Source: Adineta vaga
Taxonomy: Eukaryota; Rotifera
Assembly (NCBI GenBank): GCA_021613535.1
Contig: CP075492.1
Coordinates: 20,150,001 to 20,214,000 of the forward strand
Direction of reading: 5' to 3'
DNA length: 64,000 bases
The notes under the pieces are model-generated. The model had not been told where the DNA came from and ran no database searches. It saw only the letters and a program-made list of their open reading frames with translations. Of this stretch, positions 1-9,180 are shown one piece after another. Both the position numbers and the translations under genes were made by a program. Within the stretch, counting starts at the first letter, position 1. Every line of letters begins with the position of its first letter.

Positions 1-619
1 TGTTTAAAAGACTCTAGCCAGTGTTTCGATGCTTTAAAATCTAGAACCGAATCTTTAGCAGCTTTTTGAAGGGCTCACCGTTTCAAATCGTGGTCGTGAA
101 CAGAAAAAACATTTTCGCGATCTTCTTCGAATTTGTCGTATACAAAATTATCTATAGTTTGTATTTTCTCTCGTCTTGTACCATGTTGTTCAATGTAATG
201 ACGAAAACGAGAAATACACTGCTGGCAAGGAACAGCCTTAAATTGATGCTTTGCTGATTTCCATGTATGTTTCTTTCTTCCATTTGAGTCGCAAGCATTA
301 TAGTAATCAATGACCTTTTTCATATATTCCAAGGTAAAGTTCATTTGGTTGGGCGAACTCTCAGTATTTTCAGTTTCATCGAAATCTCGGTCCATATTTT
401 CATCTTCGGAATCACTAAATGCGTCGTCGTCATCGAAATCGAGTGTTGTTTCTGATTCAACTTCAAACGATATGCATCGTTAACGCTGTCAATTATTTCT
501 AATAGGGAACGCACGATTTTCTCTTCGAATGGATTTGCTCGTAAGCTTCGACGATCCGGTTCTTCACGCTCAGTAATTCGGTTCATCAAGAGTTTCGCTA
601 TTTTTCTAGCATCACTCAT
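1..619 (-). pseudogene. DDE transposase of T, N-terminal fragment (copy 1)
   Basis: The reading starts at a Met (MSDARKIAK) at 619 and shifts frame near 465, between the two open segments. It continues through an acidic stretch (SDSEDENMDRDFDE) to a TGA at 75-77, then on in the same frame (ALQKAAKDS..WLESFKH) out of the window. The WLESFKHRHN stretch resembles the CENP-B/Tc5-type helix-turn-helix of pogo/Tigger-like transposases. The same lesions occur in copies 2 and 3, so decay began before the copies were made. It is a relic and not expected to give a functional protein. Confidence 0.7.
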
Positions 620-1119
620 AGTTTTAGTTATGTAAAAATGCAACGAACGAACAGTTTGATAAAAATACTTCTTTCGATTAACAAATATCACACGGTAGCA
701 CATGTTCTTTATATCGAACTTTTGATTATTATCATTTTCAAGACAACGTGAAAGAATGCGTATGATATGCATCTGCTGTATATCCTTTATGAGTTATCGT
801 GTTCGTAATAGTGAGTAATACGATACAAAAAGCTTCTCTGATCAACAGAAATGAAAAAAAAACTCTGAATTTTATAGTTAATTTCTAGCGATGCAACCAG
901 TTCATCATAGAATTTCCTACTTACAGCTTATTTTTGTTTTACAATATACATAGTATAGGATTAAAATTCCTTTTATCGTATGAAACTTGAAACTTGAATA
1001 TCTCAGGCTAAAAGAGACATGGGCCCAAATCCTTTTAGGGTTGTTGTTATCTATACGTCACCTCGATATGCCCAAAGTATAGACTCTAAAGCGATTAAAC
1101 ACTTCGGGTACCTCCCTCG
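1..1119 (-). mobile_element. Partial TIR DNA transposon 'T', copy 1
   Basis: This is the 5' part of the element seen whole at 9181-11695, in the opposite orientation and cut by the window start. Its terminal inverted repeat occupies about 838-1119 and ends in GGTACCTCCCTCG. The same roughly 290-bp repeat occurs at 9181-9470, 11405-11695, and both ends of 46126-48633. Together with copy 2 it extends the P1 palindrome outward on both sides to at least position 10305. Confidence 0.85.
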
Positions 1120-1150
1120 TCAGTCGTGTTTCTCTTTATCCATTGTAAGA

Positions 1151-1205
1151 TGATATCATTAGATATCATCTCGTCTACCGCTTTGTCTTTCTCTCTGTAT
1201 ATAAA
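1151..1205 (+). promoter_or_regulatory. Peptide A promoter: double GATATC dyad plus TATA box
   Basis: TGATATCA (1151-1158) is followed by AGATATCA, whose centre is 10 bp away, and TATATAAA lies at 1198-1205 within TGTATATAAACATGTGTG. The same layout precedes peptide B. A CT run (1260-1291) and the dyad AGGGATAAATCCCT follow in the leader. Confidence 0.6.
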
Positions 1206-1258
1206 CATGTGTGAATTTCCATCTTGTGGTCGGTCTCTTCCTTTCGTCTTCTCTCTTT

Positions 1259-1296
<38 letters not shown>

Positions 1297-1623
1297 TAAC
1301 TTGTGTTTGATTTACGAATAAAGAACCGCATCGAACATTATTTCTTTTTCTTTCCCTTCTCTCACGTTCAGGGATAAATCCCTAACCATGAGTAATACGC
1401 TGGTTTTTACAAAGTATACAACTACATTAGGTGAAGAATATATAAATACTACGACTTTCTATTTATTTAAATTCATACTAACTAAAGTGTTTTAGACATC
1501 GACAAGCTAACCATCAGAAAAGGTAATATATTTACAAAACTTTTTATGTGGAAAAAAGGAGACATTGAAGTGAAGATGAGGATGAGAAGAATATTGATTT
1601 ATTATTTTATTTAGATACTGAAA

Positions 1624-1815
1624 ATGAACTTCGTTCTTCGAAATATCATACTAATTCTATTAATTGGATCTATAGCAGTTGCAAATGCCGGTCCAGCAGC
1701 ATATTCATCATGTATGGCAGCATGCACGGCAGGTGCCTCGTTTTGGGGAGTGACACTAGGCACTGCAGGCTGTTCGAGAATATGTGCACCGCTTTTATCA
1801 GCTCCAACACCATGA
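1624..1815 (+). CDS. Small secreted Cys-containing peptide A, copy 1
   Basis: A 63-aa ORF with a strongly hydrophobic signal peptide (residues 1 to about 22, cleavage likely after VANA) and a mature peptide of about 41 residues beginning GPAAYSSC. Cysteines at 30, 34, 50 and 54 form a C-x3-C...C-x3-C pattern, enough for two disulphides. The tail is Pro-rich (SAPTP). A leader intron with GT-AG ends (1523-1614) sits just before the ATG, and a TATA box lies about 420 bp upstream. GPAAYxxC-type short secreted peptides are something I recall from fungi and some invertebrates, where function is largely unknown; this comparison is from memory. Four identical-protein copies occur in the window. A secreted defence or signalling peptide is possible but unproven. 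Confidence 0.72.
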   Translation: MNFVLRNIILILLIGSIAVANAGPAAYSSCMAACTAGASFWGVTLGTAGCSRICAPLLSAPTP

Positions 1816-2245
1816 TGACTTTTTGGTAACTCAGACAATACTTTCAATATATCTTTATATAAAAGATTAATCGAGAAGAAGAACACATGTTGTTTTAAGA
1901 TTTTTATTTATTTGTTTAATAAATCACGAAATGTATATTGGAATTTACTGGTATTTAAAAATGAATATGCAAAATCACAACAGTAAAGACAGGAGGATAG
2001 ATGAAAATATGAAAATATCAGACGAAACTTAAAGAAAAACATAGTCAATTCATCTTCTGATGCTGTGAGAAGAAAGTAACAAAGTTTTACAGAGATAATA
2101 GTGTGAGACAATGAAACAACACAAAACTAAATAAAAGAAGTACAACGTGGGGTGAACGTCAATGAAATATAGAGAAAAGACACATACCCACAGCTTCCTC
2201 CCTCTCCTCACACCTACACTCACACTCTCAAGTTGAGAGTGTGAG

Positions 2246-2894
2246 CAGTGTTGCCACCTCTTCTACTTTTCGGATTTTTTTATCTTTTATGTTTTCAATG
2301 AAAACTCTCAATATTTTAACCGATCTTTTTGTCAAAATAATCATTTAATACAAAGTCAGATTGTAAGATCTGATCAACTCTGGATGTTATTACTTTCTCT
2401 TACTCTATCACCAAATTTTAAAAACTCTTATGTTTTTTATTTTCATTACGTTGCGGTAATACTTATGTTGAATCTGTATTTTCACAAATGCAATATTTAG
2501 TAAATGACAAGCGGAACTGTATAACAAAAGAATTAGTGTCAGCTGAATTAAAAATATGTTTGAATGCTACTTGAAAATGTACTAATATGTACAAGTATAT
2601 ATTATCGAACCAGGATATATTGAAAGCTATTAAGGTCAGATAAAAAATATATGTTTAAGAAAAATGTTTAATAAATGCATTTATCTGTTTAATGTCGTTT
2701 TTTTGATTTTGTGCACTAGAATATAAAATATAATGCTAAACTTTCTTATTATTTTATTATAGCTGAGCTTAAACCATAGTTTGACATTAAAAAACACTTT
2801 CTCTTTTCTTCTGCTCTTTAACAATTGAAACTCTGTCATTTTCTGCTTTTTACAGATCATTTTTGCTTTTCGAGGGCAAAAGGTGGCAACACTG
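2246..2894. mobile_element. hAT-like non-autonomous element (MITE), copy 1
   Basis: The ends are inverted: CAGTGTTGCCACCT at the left and AGGTGGCAACACTG at the right, 649 bp, with no coding capacity. CAGTG-type ends are typical of hAT elements, but a clear 8-bp target duplication is not visible. A 23-bp hairpin with 11-bp arms (2221-2243) lies beside the left end. The 104-aa ORF covering its right end is not convincing. Confidence 0.5.
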
Positions 2895-3828
2895 TATTCA
2901 ACATTGAATTGATACTTTATATATTCAGTATAATAATGATGGTATTAATACTAACGAACTTCTCGATGGATTATTTTATGTTATTTTTTCTAAAAATATT
3001 AAATCAAAAAGAAAATGAACAATCATTATCGTATGTGTTAGGATGTATGTTATGTTCTTCATGTCCTTCGATCATATGGACATTTCCATGTGTTTTCTTT
3101 TCTTTTCCTTTCTTTCTTTCCCTTCTTTCTGTATGTTAACATATGTGTAGTTGGATTGTTCCTATCGTTCATGGGTTCTTTCCGCTTTTGATTTAAATAT
3201 ATATACGCTCGCTTCTCAGGAGAGGTGGATGGCGAATTAGCGAACTTTCTAATTTATGTGAACTGACATTTCGTCTCAGTTTTTATTATCTTTTATAGTT
3301 ACTTTTCATCTATGTAATCAAATTTATCACTTTATATATATATATATATATCAAGTCTTATTTAGATGTTTTAATATTCGATATTTTTCCTCTTCTATAT
3401 TTTCTTTTCCACACAGTTTTTTTTCTACACTTATTCTTTCGGCACTTTTTCTTTTAGTCTTTTTTCATCCAGTCGAAAAAAAGAGGGTCGTTTGGATGAC
3501 TGCGTTACTGGCATGTATTTTTCTTATGAAACATAAACTATTAAGTCAAATTGAGATGAAACTGTTACGCATTAATGAGCTTAAAAAGATACATCTATGC
3601 ACACAATATTGCGACTCTATGTTCAGTTGTTTTGCAAAAATTCGAATATAAAGTTGTCGGAACGTGAGTGTGTTACTAGCGGACAACCCGTGGCTTTTTG
3701 CAATTGCTTTTTATTTTAAACAAAAACCAAGAATTAAAAATCAGGATTAAAATGATTGTTAATAGAATATTTTAAAGAGAAAGCAAGCATAATAAATAAG
3801 GAATAGAATAGTTGTTATTTAAATTCAG
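2895..3828. other. Non-coding AT-rich arm segment
   Basis: No credible gene is seen. It holds CT-rich tracts, ATGGACATTTCCAT, TTTAAATATATATACG (TATA-like, plus strand, near 3192) and an (AT)n tract near 3335. A diverged relative of 3030-3230, reverse-complemented, lies at 19975-20170. Confidence 0.5.
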
Positions 3829-4032
3829 TTATAGTACTGGAACAGCCAATAATGGTGAACACGCTGATGTGCATGCTGCAAGACATGCTGGGCTACCATA
3901 AAATAGCGTTGTTGATGAGCATGTGGCAGAACAGCTAATAAGACACGCCATGTAGGCTGCAGGCCCAGCATCTGAGACTAACGAAATCGATAATAGGAAA
4001 AAGATTATTATTGCAAACTTTTGTGTGAACAT
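3829..4032 (-). CDS. Small secreted Cys-rich peptide B, copy 1
   Basis: A 67-aa ORF with a signal peptide (about 1-22, ending VSDA) and a mature part starting GPAAYMAC. Cysteines lie at 30, 34, 38, 50, 54 and 58. Four of the six are at the same positions as in peptide A, and 38 and 58 add a third possible disulphide. It belongs to the same family as A by sequence and gene layout. A 60-bp leader intron precedes the start codon, and a double-dyad plus TATA promoter lies upstream at 4411-4462. It is convergent with peptide A copy 1. Function unknown. Confidence 0.72.
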   Translation of the reverse strand: MFTQKFAIIIFFLLSISLVSDAGPAAYMACLISCSATCSSTTLFYGSPACLAACTSACSPLLAVPVL

Positions 4033-4410
4033 TGTTTCTAGAATTAAAATATTATTATAGAATTAAGAAAGTCAATGAATTCTATTTATCTACTTACATT
4101 GCCTTGCTGTTTCGTGTGTACGAGGCAGAAGAATGCTTCGAATGAGTGTTCGGAAGCAAAATCAACGTATTTTATACCATCATTGTTTTGTAATTTCACT
4201 ACCGTTTCGACAGAGAAAAAGGTAAAAAGGGACAAATACTTTGGTAAATTCCAGACAACAAAATCATTGTGACGACTATTAGAGTGGTCATGGGAGAGCG
4301 GAACGAGAGAGACGTGATGTTGTGAGAGAACGAGCGAGGCCCGACCGATACCTTTATTTAAAAGAAAAGAGAGGACAGATCGAACCGAACCTGAGTGGAA
4401 AACACACATG

Positions 4411-4462
4411 TTTATATACTCGACGGAGAGAAAGAGGGATGATATCATCCGAGATGATATCA
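4411..4462 (-). promoter_or_regulatory. Peptide B promoter, left arm of P1
   Basis: On the minus strand, two TGATATCA dyads (4455-4462 and 4440-4447, centres 15 bp apart) precede TATATAAA (4411-4418). GA/CT microsatellite lies at 4522-4550. Confidence 0.6.
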
Positions 4463-4519
4463 CCTTGAACAAAGACAACGAGGGAAAGATATCACCGAGA
4501 ACAAGAGAGAGAGAACACG

Positions 4520-4550
<31 letters not shown>

Positions 4551-4797
4551 TGTGTGTGTATTGGCTGTGGCTGTAACAACGACAAATCAAGTTTCGTTGG
4601 AAAGAGAGAAAAAGGTAAAAAGAGACAAATATTCTGGTAACTTCCAGTCAACACAATAATCGTGTGAGGATGAGTCAAGTTTCGTTGTAAGGAAGGAAAA
4701 AGGTAGAAAGAAAGAAATATTTAGGTAAACTCCAGCCGACACAATAATGAGCCATGTTTACCAATCGCTTATAAGCCATCCGACAGCAAAACTGTGC

Positions 4798-4835
<38 letters not shown>

Positions 4836-4949
4836 ACTACTATATGCGGCTTATCTCTCTTCATCTTTTTCTTCGACTGTAGAGAAAGAAGATGCTCATG
4901 GTTACCAAATAATAACGTCATTCTCTTTTTATCTTCTATTATCTTTGAT

Positions 4950-5159
4950 CTATTCTCTTCCTTCCGAATCAATGAACATAGACAAACTTGTTGCAGAAAA
5001 TAGGAAATAATCACGATTTATCATATCATTCTTACTGATAAGTTGCAGTTGTTCTTGTGAGAAAAGTCTCGAGTCAACTACGGCTGGAAGTAGATTTATC
5101 AATATTAACAAATTCAAACATACTAGAACGACAATCACATTCTTATTTATTTCAAACAT
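4950..5159 (-). CDS. Short peptide C with signal peptide, crossing the P1 spacer/arm boundary
   Basis: A 69-aa ORF whose N-terminus is a long hydrophobic segment (residues 7-29) that looks like a signal peptide ending near VVDS. The remainder (RLFSQEQLQLISKND..., ending DSEGRE) is polar and lacks cysteines. About 51 codons lie in the unique spacer and the last 19 in the palindrome arm. Because both arms are identical there, spacer inversion would leave the protein unchanged. TTTATTTCTTAG upstream of the ATG could be a leader-intron acceptor. Not recognised. A chance ORF is possible, but the signal-peptide character and location argue for a gene. Confidence 0.45.
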   Translation of the reverse strand: MFEINKNVIVVLVCLNLLILINLLPAVVDSRLFSQEQLQLISKNDMINRDYFLFSATSLSMFIDSEGRE

Positions 5160-5741
5160 AGCTCAAAAACTCCTCTAAGAAATAAACATCATATACAGTA
5201 AAAAACTAGCTATGAATCGTGATCATCTTGAGTAAAGAAACTATTCATCTATTTACTTTTTATATGATTGAAAAAATAAAAATCATCATTTTCCTATTTT
5301 CTGCAACAAGTTTGTCTATGTTCATTGATTCGGAAGGAAGAGAATAGATCAAAGATAATAGAAGATAAAAAGAGAATGACGTTATTATTTGTTAACCATG
5401 AGCATCTTCTTTCTCTACAGTCGAAGAAAAAGATGAAGAGAGATAAGCCGCATATAGTAGTATATCTCTCTCTCTCTCTCTCTCTCTCTCAAGGCACAGT
5501 TTTGCTGTCGGATGGCTTATAAGCGATTGGTAAACATGGCTCATTATTGTGTCGGCTGGAGTTTACCTAAATATTTCTTTCTTTCTACCTTTTTCCTTCC
5601 TTACAACGAAACTTGACTCATCCTCACACGATTATTGTGTTGACTGGAAGTTACCAGAATATTTGTCTCTTTTTACCTTTTTTCTCTCTTTCCAACGAAA
5701 CTTGATTTGTCGTTGTTACAGCCACAGCCAATACACACACA

Positions 5742-5772
<31 letters not shown>

Positions 5773-5829
5773 CGTGTTCTCTCTCTCTTGTTCTCGGTGA
5801 TATCTTTCCCTCGTTGTCTTTGTTCAAGG

Positions 5830-5884
5830 TGATATCATCTCGGATGATATCATCCCTCTTTCTCTCCGTCGTCGAGTATATAAA
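5830..5884 (+). promoter_or_regulatory. Peptide B promoter, right arm of P1
   Basis: TGATATCA at 5830-5837 and 5845-5852, then TATATAAA at 5877-5884 within GTATATAAACATGTGTG. CT microsatellite at about 5742-5770 lies just upstream. Confidence 0.6.
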
Positions 5885-6262
5885 CATGTGTGTTTTCCAC
5901 TCAGGTTCGGTTCGATCTGTCCTCTCTTTTCTTTTAAATAAAGGTATCGGTCGGGCCTCGCTCGTTCTCTCACAACATCACGTCTCTCTCGTTCCGCTCT
6001 CCCATGACCACTCTAATAGTCGTCACAATGATTTTGTTGTCTGGAATTTACCAAAGTATTTGTCCCTTTTTACCTTTTTCTCTGTCGAAACGGTAGTGAA
6101 ATTACAAAACAATGATGGTATAAAATACGTTGATTTTGCTTCCGAACACTCATTCGAAGCATTCTTCTGCCTCGTACACACGAAACAGCAAGGCAATGTA
6201 AGTAGATAAATAGAATTCATTGACTTTCTTAATTCTATAATAATATTTTAATTCTAGAAACA

Positions 6263-6466
6263 ATGTTCACACAAAAGTTTGCAATAATAATCTTTTTCCT
6301 ATTATCGATTTCGTTAGTCTCAGATGCTGGGCCTGCAGCCTACATGGCGTGTCTTATTAGCTGTTCTGCCACATGCTCATCAACAACGCTATTTTATGGT
6401 AGCCCAGCATGTCTTGCAGCATGCACATCAGCGTGTTCACCATTATTGGCTGTTCCAGTACTATAA
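6263..6466 (+). CDS. Small secreted Cys-rich peptide B, copy 2
   Basis: The protein is identical to copy 1 (signal peptide, GPAAYMAC, six cysteines). The leader intron is clear here: donor GTAAGT at 6198, acceptor TTCTAG ending at 6257, start codon six bases on. An upstream leader ORF (5769-6209) runs through the promoter and the splice donor and is not taken as coding. Faces peptide A copy 2 convergently. Confidence 0.72.
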   Translation: MFTQKFAIIIFFLLSISLVSDAGPAAYMACLISCSATCSSTTLFYGSPACLAACTSACSPLLAVPVL

Positions 6467-7401
6467 CTGAATTTAAATAACAACTATTCTATTCCTTATT
6501 TATTATGCTTGCTTTCTCTTTAAAATATTCTATTAACAATCATTTTAATCCTGATTTTTAATTCTTGGTTTTTGTTTAAAATAAAAAGCAATTGCAAAAA
6601 GCCACGGGTTGTCCGCTAGTAACACACTCACGTTCCGACAACTTTATATTCGAATTTTTGCAAAACAACTGAACATAGAGTCGCAATATTGTGTGCATAG
6701 ATGTATCTTTTTAAGCTCATTAATGCGTAACAGTTTCATCTCAATTTGACTTAATAGTTTATGTTTCATAAGAAAAATACATGCCAGTAACGCAGTCATC
6801 CAAACGACCCTCTTTTTTTCGACTGGATGAAAAAAGACTAAAAGAAAAAGTGCCGAAAGAATAAGTGTAGAAAAAAAAACTGTGTGGAAAAGAAAATATA
6901 GAAGAGGAAAAATATCGAATATTAAAACATCTAAATAAGACTTGATATATATATATATATATAAAGTGATAAATTTGATTACATAGATGAAAAGTAACTA
7001 TAAAAGATAATAAAAACTGAGACGAAATGTCAGTTCACATAAATTAGAAAGTTCGCTAATTCGCCATCCACCTCTCCTGAGAAGCGAGCGTATATATATT
7101 TAAATCAAAAGCGGAAAGAACCCATGAACGATAGGAACAATCCAACTACACATATGTTAACATACAGAAAGAAGGGAAAGAAAGAAAGGAAAAGAAAAGA
7201 AAACACATGGAAATGTCCATATGATCGAAGGACATGAAGAACATAACATACATCCTAACACATACGATAATGATTGTTCATTTTCTTTTTGATTTAATAT
7301 TTTTAGAAAAAATAACATAAAATAATCCATCGAGAAGTTCGTTAGTATTAATACCATCATTATTATACTGAATATATAAAGTATCAATTCAATGTTGAAT
7401 A

Positions 7402-8050
7402 CAGTGTTGCCACCTTTTGCCCTCGAAAAGCAAAAATGATCTGTAAAAAGCAGAAAATGACAGAGTTTCAATTGTTAAAGAGCAGAAGAAAAGAGAAAGT
7501 GTTTTTTAATGTCAAACTATGGTTTAAGCTCAGCTATAATAAAATAATAAGAAAGTTTAGCATTATATTTTATATTCTAGTGCACAAAATCAAAAAAACG
7601 ACATTAAACAGATAAATGCATTTATTAAACATTTTTCTTAAACATATATTTTTTATCTGACCTTAATAGCTTTCAATATATCCTGGTTCGATAATATATA
7701 CTTGTACATATTAGTACATTTTCAAGTAGCATTCAAACATATTTTTAATTCAGCTGACACTAATTCTTTTGTTATACAGTTCCGCTTGTCATTTACTAAA
7801 TATTGCATTTGTGAAAATACAGATTCAACATAAGTATTACCGCAACGTAATGAAAATAAAAAACATAAGAGTTTTTAAAATTTGGTGATAGAGTAAGAGA
7901 AAGTAATAACATCCAGAGTTGATCAGATCTTACAATCTGACTTTGTATTAAATGATTATTTTGACAAAAAGATCGGTTAAAATATTGAGAGTTTTCATTG
8001 AAAACATAAAAGATAAAAAAATCCGAAAAGTAGAAGAGGTGGCAACACTG
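7402..8050. mobile_element. hAT-like MITE, copy 2
   Basis: Mirror copy of 2246-2894 with the same CAGTGTTGCCACC ends. Confidence 0.5.
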
Positions 8051-8480
8051 CTCACACTCTCAACTTGAGAGTGTGAGTGTAGGTGTGAGGAGAGGGAGGA
8101 AGCTGTGGGTATGTGTCTTTTCTCTATATTTCATTGACGTTCACCCCACGTTGTACTTCTTTTATTTAGTTTTGCGTTGTTTCATTGTCTCACACTATTA
8201 TCTCTGTAAAACTTTGTTACTTTCTTCTCACAGCATCAGAAGATGAATTGACTATGTTTTTCTTTAAGTTTCGTCTGATATTTTCATATTTTCATCTATC
8301 CTCCTGTCTTTACTGTTGTGATTTTGCATATTCATTTTTAAATACCAGTAAATTCCAATATACATTTCGTGATTTATTAAACAAATAAATAAAAATCTTA
8401 AAACAACATGTGTTCTTCTTCTCGATTAATCTTTTATATAAAGATATATTGAAAGTATTGTCTGAGTTACCAAAAAGTCA

Positions 8481-8672
8481 TCATGGTGTTGGAGCTGATA
8501 AAAGCGGTGCACATATTCTCGAACAGCCTGCAGTGCCTAGTGTCACTCCCCAAAACGAGGCACCTGCCGTGCATGCTGCCATACATGATGAATATGCTGC
8601 TGGACCGGCATTTGCAACTGCTATAGATCCAATTAATAGAATTAGTATGATATTTCGAAGAACGAAGTTCAT
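8481..8672 (-). CDS. Small secreted peptide A, copy 2
   Basis: The encoded 63-aa peptide is identical to copy 1: signal peptide, GPAAY start, cysteines at 30, 34, 50 and 54. The leader intron and promoter are mirrored (promoter 9095-9149). The overlapping 91-aa plus-strand ORF (8410-8685) is only an antisense shadow preserved by palindrome identity. Confidence 0.72.
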   Translation of the reverse strand: MNFVLRNIILILLIGSIAVANAGPAAYSSCMAACTAGASFWGVTLGTAGCSRICAPLLSAPTP

Positions 8673-8999
8673 TTTCAGTATCTAAATAAAATAATAAATC
8701 AATATTCTTCTCATCCTCATCTTCACTTCAATGTCTCCTTTTTTCCACATAAAAAGTTTTGTAAATATATTACCTTTTCTGATGGTTAGCTTGTCGATGT
8801 CTAAAACACTTTAGTTAGTATGAATTTAAATAAATAGAAAGTCGTAGTATTTATATATTCTTCACCTAATGTAGTTGTATACTTTGTAAAAACCAGCGTA
8901 TTACTCATGGTTAGGGATTTATCCCTGAACGTGAGAGAAGGGAAAGAAAAAGAAATAATGTTCGATGCGGTTCTTTATTCGTAAATCAAACACAAGTTA

Positions 9000-9041
<42 letters not shown>

Positions 9042-9094
9042 AAAGAGAGAAGACGAAAGGAAGAGACCGACCACAAGATGGAAATTCACACATG

Positions 9095-9149
9095 TTTATA
9101 TACAGAGAGAAAGACAAAGCGGTAGACGAGATGATATCTAATGATATCA
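9095..9149 (-). promoter_or_regulatory. Peptide A promoter, right arm of P1
   Basis: Minus strand: TGATATCA (9142-9149) and GATATC (9133-9138), centres 10 bp apart, then TATATAAA (9095-9102). The GA run at 9003-9038 is the longest of the A copies. Confidence 0.6.
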
Positions 9150-9180
9150 TCTTACAATGGATAAAGAGAAACACGACTGA

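Larger units (their letters stand above)
1120..9180. repeat. Palindrome P1: arms 1120-5006 and 5291-9180, spacer 5007-5290
   Basis: The two arms are reverse complements over about 3.9 kb with a coordinate sum near 10296-10305. They differ mainly in GA/CT and AT tract lengths and a few single bases, for example the acacaaaac/gcgttg site at 2124 versus 8173. The 284-bp spacer is not self-complementary. Symmetry continues outward into T on both sides to at least 10305. Each arm holds one peptide A gene, one peptide B gene (convergent with A) and one hAT-like MITE. The intervening DNA at 1816-2245, 2895-3828 and 4463-4949, with mirror regions, shows no other convincing gene. Near identity implies recent origin, arm-to-arm gene conversion, or an assembly effect. 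Confidence 0.9.

Noticed and set aside
1611-1886. 91-aa antisense ORF over peptide A, repeated at all A copies
   Set aside because: Conserved only because the DNA of the copies is identical; the opposite strand has a signal peptide, promoter and intron.
2825-3139. 104-aa ORF (four copies)
   Set aside because: Begins inside the MITE end, has no ATG at its start, and is biased hydrophobic/CT-rich; no supporting signals.
4086-4523. 145-aa ORF (and mirror/duplicate copies at 5769-6209, 51602-52039, 53127-53717)
   Set aside because: It runs through the peptide B dyads, TATA box, leader and splice donor, is largely Ser/Leu from CT tracts, and ends inside the leader intron. Treated as a promoter/leader artefact.
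5007-5290. Spacer flip as an active inversion switch
   Set aside because: Opposite orientation in P1 and P2 is already explained by the outer inverted repeat; no net flip is needed.
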